In this document: in pieces, positions 45,884-54,405 of the stretch
Numbering within the stretch: the first letter of the stretch is position 1
How the letters are laid out: each line of letters starts with the position of its first letter
Source of the DNA: an uncultured Chlorobiaceae bacterium
GTDB taxonomy: Bacteria; Bacteroidota; Chlorobiia; Chlorobiales; Chlorobiaceae
Reading direction: 5' to 3'
DNA: 64,000 nucleotides
NCBI GenBank assembly: GCA_903820085.1
Contig: CAIJGA010000008.1
Coordinates: 186,001-250,000 of the forward strand
Made by a program: the position numbers and the translations under genes
Notes under the pieces: generated by a model
Databases searched by the model: none
Told to the model about the DNA's origin: nothing
What the model saw: the letters and a program-made list of their open reading frames with translations, nothing else

Positions 45884-46885
45884 GTGAATGCGTTAGAAAA
45901 AAAGTTTCTGGAACAGCTCAGAACAAGGCGGCTGGTCGAAGAGGGTGAGAGAGTGCTTGTTGCCGTTTCCGGAGGGCAGGATTCGATGGCTCTGCTCTCC
46001 CTTTTTTGTGCGGTAAGGCCTCTTCTGCATGGAGAACTGGCTGTGGCTCATTGCAATTTTCAGCTTCGTGGTGCTGAGAGCGATGCTGATGAATCTTTTG
46101 TGCGCGATCACTGCCAGTTGCTTGGTCTGGAGTGTTTTGTTGAGCGGTTTGATACGTTACGTGTTGCGAAGGATTGGAAGCGCTCGGTCGAGGAGACGGC
46201 AAGGATTTTGCGGTATACGTTTTTTGAGGAAGTGATGCAGAAACAGGGATGTAAAAAAATCGCTACTGGTCATCATGTCAACGATAATGCCGAAACTATT
46301 CTTTTCAATCTTTTCAGAGGAGTCTCTCTTCCAAAACTCAGGGGTATCAGGGCGCTTAACGGTAAAATCATCCGTCCCATGCTTCTGTTCCATAAGGGGG
46401 ATATTGCAGCCTACCTTCATGAAAAAGGGATTTCGAGCCGCACGGATACCAGTAATTGCACCAACGACTATGACCGCAACTTCATCAGGAACCGTGTTAT
46501 TCCGCTGATTGAAGAGCGGTTTGCCCATAAATTGATGCCATCGCTCGGGAGATTGTCGGAACAGGCGGGGGAGCTTGAAGAGTTCCTTGAGCTCTATTTT
46601 GAAAATCTCTGTGAACGGGAACCGGGGCTTGCCCTAGCTGATGGAAAGCTTGACGTTCATGCGCTTCAGCGTCTTACTGTTTTTGAACAGAAAGAGGTTT
46701 TCAAGCGAGCTTTGCGGGATATGGGCGCACCGGTTGATGCGCAAACGCTCCAGAAACTGGTTGATCTGCTTGCCACCCAGCCGGGAAAGATAATTATGGC
46801 TGGCGGGCAATTACGAGTGTTCTGGACAGGAGTGACGCTCTCATTTTTGCGAGATACACCTCACTCCTTGACTTCTCAGGATTGA
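45884..46885 (+). CDS. tilS: tRNA(Ile)-lysidine synthetase
   Basis: A 333-residue ATP-PPase that adds lysine to C34 of the tRNA reading AUA. The PP-loop SGGQDSMALL is at about residue 29, and HCNFQLRGAESDADE and TGHHVNDNAETILFNLFRG follow. The C-terminal RNA-binding region is shorter than in E. coli. GTG start at 45884 with AGGAG about ten bases upstream is the only reasonable start. It faces the hypothetical gene at 46925. Confidence 0.93.
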   Translation: MNALEKKFLEQLRTRRLVEEGERVLVAVSGGQDSMALLSLFCAVRPLLHGELAVAHCNFQLRGAESDADESFVRDHCQLLGLECFVERFDTLRVAKDWKRSVEETARILRYTFFEEVMQKQGCKKIATGHHVNDNAETILFNLFRGVSLPKLRGIRALNGKIIRPMLLFHKGDIAAYLHEKGISSRTDTSNCTNDYDRNFIRNRVIPLIEERFAHKLMPSLGRLSEQAGELEEFLELYFENLCEREPGLALADGKLDVHALQRLTVFEQKEVFKRALRDMGAPVDAQTLQKLVDLLATQPGKIIMAGGQLRVFWTGVTLSFLRDTPHSLTSQD

Positions 46886-46924
46886 CAGCTAAAGCAATCG
46901 TGTAGCCATTCTGAGTGGTTTGCT

Positions 46925-47962
46925 TCAGGGCTTGTTTTGTTTGGCAGCCTGAAATAAAGCAATGGGGATGTCGGTATGGATAATCACCGATTCCAGGTTC
47001 TGCTGTATCTCGATTTTTTTTAGCAGTTGTATGGTCTGTTCGCTTGTTCTTGTGCCTTCGATCTCCGAAAGCTCGACAGCACCCCACAGGAAAGTTGATG
47101 CGAAAAATGCTGCCTTACGGGTTGCATAGACCCATTCGCTTTGTCCTTCAATTCCGTTGTTGAACTTGACGGAAAGGGCAAGGCTCTGGATCCGCTTCAG
47201 GTTGCCCAGTGTTTTTACTCCCTCGTTGGTTGAGGTGAGGCTTTGGAGGGCACCGATGGTCCAGGCGGCTGAAGGGAGAGCAAACCAGAGGTGCGATTTA
47301 TAGACAGCCTTGTTGATAAGCGCAACAGAGAGCGAGTCCCTCTTATAAAAGCTTCCGACAGGTACAAGAAACTCTGCGAGCATTTTTTTGTTGTTTGCCA
47401 GGGCGATTTTCCTTGGTCCAAGCGAGCAAAGCCAGAGCGAACTGTCGAGTGCGTAACATTGAAAACCACCGATTTTCTCTGTAGTTGTACTGTTGGTTCT
47501 GAGAAACGATTCCGGCAGTTTTTTTGAAAAGGGACCCCATACAACGCCGATAAAGTTTTGCTCTTTGTACCCATGGCGTTTGAAACTGATCAACAGTGTG
47601 TCGATGTCGAGCGATGGATTGATTTTTGCAGCTCTCATGAGGGCATCGAGCCGCTCTTGTGGCTTGAACAGTGGTGCTTTCTTCAGTGAATCCGGAATGA
47701 TCTCCTTCCAAAGCCTGCTTTCACGGATATCTTTAAGGCCAACGTAGATTAGTGCATCAGACTTGCCGGGAATGCGGTCAACAATTGATCGAAGTTCCAA
47801 ACTTAGGGGTTCCGGCTGAAGCCTGGGTTTCGACCAGTTTATCCAGAGAACCACAAAAAGAAAGCCGATCGTACCGATAACGCTCATAGACAAGAGAAGC
47901 CCCGCCCCTTTTCTCAGTGATCGTTTCTCGGATGTTGTTTCAGGAACGACGTTGCGCGGCAT
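46925..47962 (-). CDS. Membrane-anchored hypothetical protein
   Basis: A 345-residue protein with one N-terminal membrane segment at about residues 20-42 and a long extracytoplasmic domain. The domain has alternating beta strands (DALIYVGLKDIRES, FIGVVWGPFSKKL) and later HLWFALPSAAWTIGALQSL. This arrangement resembles DUF3352-type surface proteins, but I cannot assign a family. It has no CXXC or catalytic motif. It lies 11 bp upstream of rnhA's stop side on the same strand, so expression with it is possible. Function is unknown. Confidence 0.65.
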   Translation of the reverse strand: MPRNVVPETTSEKRSLRKGAGLLLSMSVIGTIGFLFVVLWINWSKPRLQPEPLSLELRSIVDRIPGKSDALIYVGLKDIRESRLWKEIIPDSLKKAPLFKPQERLDALMRAAKINPSLDIDTLLISFKRHGYKEQNFIGVVWGPFSKKLPESFLRTNSTTTEKIGGFQCYALDSSLWLCSLGPRKIALANNKKMLAEFLVPVGSFYKRDSLSVALINKAVYKSHLWFALPSAAWTIGALQSLTSTNEGVKTLGNLKRIQSLALSVKFNNGIEGQSEWVYATRKAAFFASTFLWGAVELSEIEGTRTSEQTIQLLKKIEIQQNLESVIIHTDIPIALFQAAKQNKP

Positions 47963-47973
47963 ACCTCAACTGG

Positions 47974-48414
47974 TTATGATTTTCTTTTAATAGCCTCACG
48001 GGCCAGTGTGTCGCAGCGGTTGTTATAGGGGTTGTCGCTGTGGCCTTTTACCTTGTGGAACTTGATGCTGTGCAATGTAAGCAACTTGAGGATTTTTTGC
48101 CACAGATCAATATTCTCGACATTTTTTTTGGCCGATGTTTTCCAGTTATTTGCTGTCCAGCGTTTCAGCCAACCCTCATTAATGGCGTTAACCAGATAAC
48201 TCGAGTCGCTATACAAATCAACTTTGCAGGGCTCCTTAAGTGCCTCGAGTGCCTCAATGGCCGCGCTGAGTTCCATGCGGTTATTGGTCGTAGCTGGCGA
48301 GTAACCCGATATTTCACGAATCGAAGAGCCGTACATCAAGAGTGCACCCCATCCTCCCGGACCGGGGTTGCCGCTGCAGGCGCCGTCAGTGTAAACAATT
48401 ATCTTTTTTTCCAT
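47974..48414 (-). CDS. rnhA: Ribonuclease HI
   Basis: A 146-residue endonuclease that cuts RNA in RNA/DNA hybrids. All four acidic catalytic residues are visible: Asp in [17 protein letters not shown], Glu in NNRMELSA, Asp in LYSDSSYL, and Asp in NNRCDTLA, with the His in KVKGHSDNP. The start is ATG 48414 ([11 protein letters not shown]) rather than the longer frame to 48432, which would run into the rpmB terminator. Confidence 0.95.
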   Translation of the reverse strand: MEKKIIVYTDGACSGNPGPGGWGALLMYGSSIREISGYSPATTNNRMELSAAIEALEALKEPCKVDLYSDSSYLVNAINEGWLKRWTANNWKTSAKKNVENIDLWQKILKLLTLHSIKFHKVKGHSDNPYNNRCDTLAREAIKRKS

Positions 48415-48426
48415 CGACAAAAAAAA

Positions 48427-48449
48427 GCTCAACCAGTTTGTGATTGAGC
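48427..48449 (-). terminator. rpmB terminator
   Basis: On the minus strand GCTCAA pairs with TTGAGC (48444-48449 and 48427-48432) and is followed by eight T. The loop is 11 nt. It separates rpmB from rnhA. Confidence 0.75.
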
Positions 48450-48496
48450 CTTTGCAAGATATTGAAAAATATGTTGTAACCGGTGTTACCTGTGCG

Positions 48497-48715
48497 TTAC
48501 TTCAACAGTTTGGCAAGCGCAGCGGTTCCTGTTTTTGCAATAATTTTCATGGCTTTTGCTGAAAGCTTAACCTTTGCAAACCGTTTTTCCTCTTCGATCC
48601 AGATTCTTTTGGTGTGGAGGTTCGGCTCAAAACGGGTGCGGACGTGGTTGTTCGCATGGGATACCGTATTGCCGTATATGGGTCTTTTACCGGTCAGTAA
48701 ACAAACTTTAGACAT
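48497..48715 (-). CDS. rpmB: 50S ribosomal protein L28
   Basis: A 72-residue ribosomal protein. [23 protein letters not shown] and the C-terminal [13 protein letters not shown], given in part, match the family, with basic residues throughout. The zinc Cys pairs seen in some L28 are missing apart from the single Cys5. Often beside rpmG (L33), but here it stands alone with a terminator downstream. Confidence 0.96.
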   Translation of the reverse strand: MSKVCLLTGKRPIYGNTVSHANNHVRTRFEPNLHTKRIWIEEEKRFAKVKLSAKAMKIIAKTGTAALAKLLK

Positions 48716-48787
48716 GGTGCAATCAATTGGTGTTAAAAAAACGAATTCTAATATAACAATAGTTTTATAAACCGGAAACGTATTGTT

Positions 48788-49780
48788 TCAGGGTCGAATA
48801 CCGACAGCGCAAACCATCATGGACAAAACATAGAGAAGGGTGCCGAAGGCATTGTACCAGACCGCTTTCTCTCTTGGATTTGCAATAAGAATCTTCTGCA
48901 TCGGCAGTTGTGCGATCAGCAGTATCCCGGCAATCACGGTGGTTGTTATGGAGCCCTTCGCAATCAGGATGGCAATGGCTGACAGTTGTGCGACATCCAT
49001 GATAATGGCCGCAAGAATGGAAGCATTCCTTTCTCCAAGCTGCACCGGAATTGAAGCCACCTTGCGGATGGTATCGCCAACAATGGACTTGAAGTCGTTC
49101 AGCGTCATGATGCCATGCGCTCCAAGCGAAAAAATAATGGCAAGGGCAATGGTCTCTCTGGAAGGAACGCCTTGCGTAATGGCAAAACTGCCTGTCAGCC
49201 ATGCAACACCCTCATAGGCAAGTCCGACAATGAGATTGCCAAACCAGCCGTTTCTTTTCGCCCTGATCGGAGGGCCTGAATATGCATGCGACATCAGCAC
49301 CCCGACAAAAGCAATGATGACCACATAGGGATGAATGGAGAGTGCGACCAGAAATCCGGTTACGATAAGGGCGAAGGTAATCAGCCAGCTGGCCGATTTG
49401 GATATTTTCCCTGCCGGAATAGGGCGGTCAGGTTCATTGATGGCATCAACCTCCCTGTCAAAGTAATCGTTCATGGTCTGCGACATGGCGCACATGAGCG
49501 GTCCGGCAAGCAGGACGCCTCGCAGGAGAATCGACCAGTTGTCGGCAATATTTTCACCAGTTGATACCACTCCGCAGGCAAATGCCCACATGGGAGGAAA
49601 CCAGGTAACTGGCTTCATGAGCGGAAGAATGGCAGATGGCTCAATCCTGAAACCAGGCTTATTGACATTGTCAAGAGCCTGTTCAATGATTTTTCGCCTT
49701 GAACTGCTCATTCCTGACTGGAGAAGCTTTTCGGCGATGCCTTGATGCTTTTCAGGGTTTGGAGTGTCGCGTCCGTTCAT
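48788..49780 (-). CDS. bchG: Bacteriochlorophyll a synthase (geranylgeranyl/phytyl transferase)
   Basis: A 330-residue UbiA-type membrane prenyltransferase that esterifies bacteriochlorophyllide a. The DRxxD-type motif is in NDYFDREVDAINEPDRPIP. KPVTWFPPMWA, GAHGIMTLNDFKS and VWYNAFGTLLYVLSMM closely resemble the Rhodobacter BchG sequence I remember, more than the ChlG or BchK forms. Green sulfur bacteria have all three, so BchG is likely but not certain. About nine membrane helices follow a polar N-terminus. Start at 49780 is kept. trpD lies upstream, 78 bp away. Confidence 0.88.
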   Translation of the reverse strand: MNGRDTPNPEKHQGIAEKLLQSGMSSSRRKIIEQALDNVNKPGFRIEPSAILPLMKPVTWFPPMWAFACGVVSTGENIADNWSILLRGVLLAGPLMCAMSQTMNDYFDREVDAINEPDRPIPAGKISKSASWLITFALIVTGFLVALSIHPYVVIIAFVGVLMSHAYSGPPIRAKRNGWFGNLIVGLAYEGVAWLTGSFAITQGVPSRETIALAIIFSLGAHGIMTLNDFKSIVGDTIRKVASIPVQLGERNASILAAIIMDVAQLSAIAILIAKGSITTTVIAGILLIAQLPMQKILIANPREKAVWYNAFGTLLYVLSMMVCAVGIRP

Positions 49781-49858
49781 GGGTATAATGGTTCTCGCTT
49801 CGGCTTAAAAACAAGGCAGATAGTATACAAGTTTTTTGGCAAAAAGATAAGGATTTAG

Positions 49859-50911
49859 TTAATCGGCATTCCGGTACTTCAGGGAGAGTTCGGCGTTTAT
49901 TTTCAGGATTTGATTAAACTTCTTCTCAGAATGACCGCTTTCAAGCGCTGCTCTTGCCATAATAAAGCCCTCATGAATGCTGGAGGCATTTCCGGACACA
50001 TAACAGGCCATGGCGGTGGTAAAGAGTGCGGCATCTAGGTGTGCTGCCGGAGCGCTTCCGTCAAGGATCCTTCGGATAATGAGTGCGTTTTCATCCCTTT
50101 TTCCCCCCTGGATGTCCGAGAGAGCATGTCTTGTCAATCCGAACTCTTCGGGATAAACGGTATACTCTCTGACATTGCCATGCTGAATTTCGATAATATG
50201 CGTTGGCCCGTTGAGGCTCGGTTCGTCAATCGCTATGCCTTCTGCTGTCATGGCATGAACAATCATGGCATGATGGGCTCCTGTCTGTAACAGCACTTCG
50301 GTATAGAGTTCCATCAGTTCCCGATTGAAAACACCCACGAGCTGCCGTTTTGCCTGTGCGGGATTGATCAAGGGTCCCAAAATATTGAATATGGTTCTGA
50401 TACCCAGCTCCCGCCGGATATGGGCTACTTTTTTCATTGACGGGTGGTAGAGAGGGGCAAACAGAAAGGCAAATCCTGTCTGTTCAAACAGCTCTCTTGT
50501 TGCTTCCGGCGGAAGATCGATCGTGAACCCGAGCGCTTCAAGCACATCGGCACTTCCGCAACTGCTGGTTACCGATCGGTTCCCATGTTTGGCAATTCGG
50601 ACTCCGGCGCTGTTGGCAATGATTGAGGCGGTCGTTGAAATATTGAAGGTCCCGGCATGGTCCCCGCCGGTACCGCAGGTATCCACCGCATTTTCATCCA
50701 GCTCAATGGTATTGGCTTTGGCCATCAAACCGTAGTATGCGCCGGCAGTTTCCGTCGGGGTTACACCTTTTTTTTGCAGAAGGGCGAGCATTGCTGCAAT
50801 AACAATCTCGGAAAAAAGACCATCCATAATGCTGTCCATGCAGAAGGTCATCTCTTTCTGTGAAAAATTCTCTCCTGCAAGCAGCTTTTGAAGTAACTTC
50901 TTTTGTGGCAT
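49859..50911 (-). CDS. trpD: Anthranilate phosphoribosyltransferase
   Basis: A 350-residue enzyme in the second step of tryptophan synthesis, joining anthranilate and PRPP. The PRPP-binding loop is [20 protein letters not shown] (residues near 80), followed by [22 protein letters not shown] start at ATG 50911 ([11 protein letters not shown]), because the extension to 51022 is not family-like. No other trp gene is adjacent, so tryptophan genes are dispersed here. bchG is next on the same strand, and may share a transcript. Confidence 0.95.
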   Translation of the reverse strand: MPQKKLLQKLLAGENFSQKEMTFCMDSIMDGLFSEIVIAAMLALLQKKGVTPTETAGAYYGLMAKANTIELDENAVDTCGTGGDHAGTFNISTTASIIANSAGVRIAKHGNRSVTSSCGSADVLEALGFTIDLPPEATRELFEQTGFAFLFAPLYHPSMKKVAHIRRELGIRTIFNILGPLINPAQAKRQLVGVFNRELMELYTEVLLQTGAHHAMIVHAMTAEGIAIDEPSLNGPTHIIEIQHGNVREYTVYPEEFGLTRHALSDIQGGKRDENALIIRRILDGSAPAAHLDAALFTTAMACYVSGNASSIHEGFIMARAALESGHSEKKFNQILKINAELSLKYRNAD

Positions 50912-51275
50912 GAAACAGACTGGTTGGCAAATGGTTGCAAAAACTGTTTTCACCAAATCCGGGCAACCCGGAAACAGTGGGAGATCCTCTTCAGCCAAGG
51001 CACAACGAATATAAAGCAACATCGCCCCTTATACCAATCCTGAACACGAAAGAACCTCCTGCTTCCGGCTATACGTTACCCTAAAACATAAAATACGGGC
51101 AACTCCCATGCTGTTATGAAAAGCCGTCTCTCAGGCTCTCCGTTTCGTGCCTCATCTTCTCTTTGCCCCTGCATACGGGATATTGCTTTTTTTACCTATC
51201 TTTAACCCGGGTTTATTTACTCGATTGCGCGGTGCAATATGCTTCAGTACTGAACATTCAACGGGAGCGTTATCG
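50912..51275. other. Intergenic region between trpD and Nramp gene, with hairpin
   Basis: Divergent promoters of trpD and the transporter must lie here. A GC-rich hairpin TCCGGG-CAA-CCCGGA occurs at 50958-50972, about 50 nt upstream of the trpD start, and ACTGTTT/AAACAGT arms flank it. This could be a control element for trpD or chance. No gene is recognised, and the longer frames of the flanking genes that enter here are unlikely to be used. Confidence 0.35.
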
Positions 51276-52553
51276 GTGAAGGTCATTCGATTTATTCGGA
51301 GGCGTTTGAAGGAACACCCCCTCTCCCTGATTGGGCCCGGGCTCATTACCGGTGTTGCTGATGATGATCCAAGCGGCATAGCGACCTACTCACAGGCGGG
51401 AGCTCAATTTGGGCTTAACATGCTCTGGACGATGCCTCTGGCTTTCCCTTTGATGGCCGCGATTCAGTCCATGTGCGCACGGATTGGCAGAGTTACCGGA
51501 AAAGGGCTTGCGGCTAACATCAAAACCACCTTCCCTCCTTTTGTACTTCAGGGTGTTGTGCTGCTTTTGCTGATTGCCAATACGCTCAATATCGCCGCTG
51601 ATGTTGCTGCCATGGGTGAAGTTGCTGAGCTTATTACCGGCTTCAATCGTCATATCATGACAGCAGGGTTCGTATTTGGAACATTGATCCTTCAGATATT
51701 TGTTCCCTATCATCGCTATGTCAAGCTTTTAAAGTGGCTGACGATTTCCCTCTTGGCCTATGCTGCGGTGCTCTTTACTATCCATGTGCCCTGGTCAGAG
51801 GTGCTGCAGCGTACGGTCTGGCCCCAGTTCACTCTTGATGCTGATGCAGCGGCAGTTATTGTCGGGGTTTTTGGTACCACAATCAGTCCCTACCTGTTTT
51901 TTTGGCAGGCCTCTGAAGAGGTCGAGGATATGCACTCAAAAAAGGGTGCAGTTGCGCTGGTATCCAATGCAAGTATGGCAGGCGAAGAGCTTCGCCGTAT
52001 CCGCTGGGATACCTGGAGCGGGATGTTATACTCTGATCTGACAGCCTACTTCATTATTTTGGCCACCGCAGTCACGCTGAACGTGTCAGGAGTTACAGAT
52101 ATCAATACAGCGGGCCAGGCTGCGAGTGCACTCAGGCCTCTGGCTGGCGACTTTGCCTTTATCCTGTTTGCTGTCGGGATTCTCGGTGTCGGGTTGATCG
52201 GTGTGCCGGTACTTGCCGGTTCAGGGGCCTATGCTCTTTCTGAGGCTATGGGCTGGAATTCGGGTCTCGAAAACAAGGCGCACGACGCTCGCGGGTTTTA
52301 CAGTATTATTGCGGTCAGCGTTTTGCTTGGACTTGTTATCCAGTATACGCCGATCAGCCCGATGAAGGCTCTATTCTGGAGTGCAGTTATCAATGGAGTC
52401 ATCGCCGTACCGTTGATGGTTGTGATTATTATGCTGGTTTCGAAAAAATCTGTTATGGGCAACTTTACCGCAAGTCGACCGATCATCATTCTTGGCTGGA
52501 TAGCGGTAGCGGTCATGGGTGCAGCAACTTTAGCGATGTTTTTTCCCGGTTAA
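51276..52553 (+). CDS. Nramp-related divalent metal transporter
   Basis: A 425-residue membrane protein with about eleven helices. Helix 1 carries DDDPSG (29-34) where classical Nramp has DPGN. The helix 6 stretch is GTTISPY (200-206), so the Met that coordinates Mn/Fe in ATVMPH is replaced by Ser. These changes match the Nramp-related group that includes magnesium transporters, so Mg2+ or another hard metal is possible. I start at GTG 51276 (GGGAG eight bases upstream) and not the longer open frame to 51147. No regulator or partner is adjacent. Confidence 0.85.
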   Translation: MKVIRFIRRRLKEHPLSLIGPGLITGVADDDPSGIATYSQAGAQFGLNMLWTMPLAFPLMAAIQSMCARIGRVTGKGLAANIKTTFPPFVLQGVVLLLLIANTLNIAADVAAMGEVAELITGFNRHIMTAGFVFGTLILQIFVPYHRYVKLLKWLTISLLAYAAVLFTIHVPWSEVLQRTVWPQFTLDADAAAVIVGVFGTTISPYLFFWQASEEVEDMHSKKGAVALVSNASMAGEELRRIRWDTWSGMLYSDLTAYFIILATAVTLNVSGVTDINTAGQAASALRPLAGDFAFILFAVGILGVGLIGVPVLAGSGAYALSEAMGWNSGLENKAHDARGFYSIIAVSVLLGLVIQYTPISPMKALFWSAVINGVIAVPLMVVIIMLVSKKSVMGNFTASRPIIILGWIAVAVMGAATLAMFFPG

Positions 52554-52931
52554 GTCCCGGCTCTCTGTTGTAATCACAAAAAATGTTTTATGGCTCACCT
52601 GTCCAATGATTAATTCTTCTTCAGAAGCATGTTGCCATTCAATGCTATGATGGTTAAAAAGCATATAGTTTTGATACTGGCTCTTTTGTGGTCGGTGCCG
52701 GCTTTCGCAGAGCATCCAATGATAAACGATGATACCGGAACTCAAGGAAAAGGTAAATATTTCAGCTGGAGTTGAACTGCGGATTTTCACCTGAAAAAAT
52801 TGAAGCTTCAGATTTGGCTGAAATAATTTGCTGTACCTTGCAACATGAGAAGGATATTTTTTGTAACTGTAAATAATAAATAGAATTGAATTTTCTGAAA
52901 ATGCCCGCAATGGCCCAACGCTGATATTTTT
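52554..52931. other. Gene gap with a broken gene and no other gene
   Basis: 378 bp separate the Nramp-related gene from the M24 peptidase gene. The only recognisable content is the frameshifted remnant at 52647-52777. The shifted frame stays open to 52876 but does not look like a known protein. The remainder is AT-rich and probably carries the peptidase promoter. Confidence 0.5.
52647..52777 (+). pseudogene. N-terminal remnant of a PF13557-type (MetA) outer membrane transporter
   Basis: Frame one reads MMVKKHIVLILALLWSVPAFA, a signal peptide, then EHPMINDDTGTQGKGK, and stops at 52770-52772 (WS stop). The stretch HPxxxDDTGTQGKGK matches the well-known N-terminus of Phenol_MetA_deg family transporters, which usually continue FQLELNG. 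Skipping two bases (58-59 in 52758-52759) restores FQLELN in another frame. The rest of the barrel, normally 200 or more residues, is missing. This is thus a truncated, frameshifted gene fragment. Confidence 0.7.
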
Positions 52932-54047
52932 ATGGATCATAGTGCATTTCTCATGGATAACCGGCAGTTGACGTTGCATCGTAAAGAGGTCTTGCGGATG
53001 GTTTTGAGAAAAATGATGAGCCATGCTCTTGACACCATTATTGTTACTGATCTTGCCGTTATCCGGTGGCTGACCGGTTTCAGCGGTTCTAGTGCGAGGC
53101 TGCTGATTACCAGGGAAAAAAGCTGGTTGTTTACCGATTTTCGCTACAAGGAACAGGCCGCTCTTGAGGTTGTGGTGGCAGAAACGGTTATTGCTGCTGA
53201 CGGTTTTGCAGCAGAGCTTGGTTCCGGGCGTTATCCTCTCGGTGAAACGGTTGCACTGCAGTCCGATCATGTTACCTGGCACGAGGCAACCCGGCTCATC
53301 GAACAAATCCTCGGCAAGCAGCGCGTGATACCTGTTGACTCTTTTTTCGATGAGTTCAGGATGCTGAAAAATGAGATTGAGCTCACGAAGATGCGTCGTG
53401 CAGCAGAAATCAGTGAACTTGCCCTTGAAGTGGTGCTTCCCATGATTTCGTCATCAGTGACGGAACTCGATATTGCTGCAGAGATAACCTACCAGCATAA
53501 AAAGCTTGGCGCGGAAAGGGACTCTTTTGAACCAATTGTGGCGGGTGGAGCGCGTTCCGCCATGCCCCATGCAACTCCCTCGAAGGCGCGGTTCAAGTCG
53601 GGAGAGCTTATTGTGATCGATATTGGTTGCGTCTATGAAGGCTACGCTTCCGATCAGACCAGAACCGTTGCGCTTGGTCATGTTTCCGATGAAGCCCGTG
53701 AGGTTTACCGTATTGTGCAGGAGGCGCAGGCGCTTGGAATTGCTTCGGCACGCTGCGGTATGACGGCCAAAGAGCTTGATGATGCGGTTCGCAGCTTTAT
53801 TGCCGGTCACGGTTATGGTGATGAGTTTGGCCACGGTCTCGGTCACGGCGTCGGTCTTCAAGTGCATGAAGAGCCGCGGATCAGCCCGAAAGGGGAGTAT
53901 ACGCTCCAGGAAAATATGCTCTTTACCATTGAGCCCGGGATCTACCTGCCCGGCAAATTTGGGGTCCGCATCGAAGATACTGTGGTGATGGGTCCGCAGG
54001 GAGCAATGCCCTTGCAGCGCTTGAGTAAAGAGCTTATGGAATTGTAA
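52932..54047 (+). CDS. pepP: M24 family Xaa-Pro aminopeptidase
   Basis: A 371-residue two-metal peptidase with pita-bread fold. Metal ligands are all visible: Asp in VIDIGCV, Asp in SDQTRTVAL, His in FGHGLGHGVG, Glu in TIEPGIY and Glu in RIEDTVV. The N-terminal creatinase-like domain is short. The start is either ATG 52932 or ATG 52953 (MDNRQLT); neither has a good ribosome binding site. cutA is 31 bp downstream on the same strand. Confidence 0.9.
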   Translation: MDHSAFLMDNRQLTLHRKEVLRMVLRKMMSHALDTIIVTDLAVIRWLTGFSGSSARLLITREKSWLFTDFRYKEQAALEVVVAETVIAADGFAAELGSGRYPLGETVALQSDHVTWHEATRLIEQILGKQRVIPVDSFFDEFRMLKNEIELTKMRRAAEISELALEVVLPMISSSVTELDIAAEITYQHKKLGAERDSFEPIVAGGARSAMPHATPSKARFKSGELIVIDIGCVYEGYASDQTRTVALGHVSDEAREVYRIVQEAQALGIASARCGMTAKELDDAVRSFIAGHGYGDEFGHGLGHGVGLQVHEEPRISPKGEYTLQENMLFTIEPGIYLPGKFGVRIEDTVVMGPQGAMPLQRLSKELMEL

Positions 54048-54078
54048 GTTTTGCTAACTGTCCGCGTAGAATACACAC

Positions 54079-54402
54079 ATGGAAAGTAGCTATTGTATGG
54101 TTATCACCACTGCCCCTGATCAGGAAGAGGCTGAAAAGATGGCGGAAGGCATTCTCGACAATCGCCTTGCAGCATGCGTCCAGATGGCCGATATCCGTAG
54201 CTTTTTTCTCTGGGAAGGGGGGTTGCAGAAGGAGAGTGAAGTTACCCTGTATATCAAGACCACAGAGGCCCGATACACCAGGCTTGAAGCCTATATCGAA
54301 GAGTATCACCCCTATGACGTGCCCGAAATTATCAAACTGCCCATAACCGGCGGACTGCCCGGCTATCTTAACTGGCTCGACTCGACAACCGGCCTGCCTT
54401 GA
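54079..54402 (+). CDS. cutA: Divalent-cation tolerance protein CutA
   Basis: A 107-residue trimeric cytoplasmic protein linked to copper tolerance. MVITTAPDQEEAEKMAEGILDNRLAACVQMADIRSFFLWEGG, given in parts, is typical of the family, and the C-terminal HPYDVPEI is present with YLNWLDSTTG. It is next to the peptidase gene and ends 3 bp from the convergent holB stop. Confidence 0.93.
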   Translation: MESSYCMVITTAPDQEEAEKMAEGILDNRLAACVQMADIRSFFLWEGGLQKESEVTLYIKTTEARYTRLEAYIEEYHPYDVPEIIKLPITGGLPGYLNWLDSTTGLP

Positions 54403-54405
54403 TTT

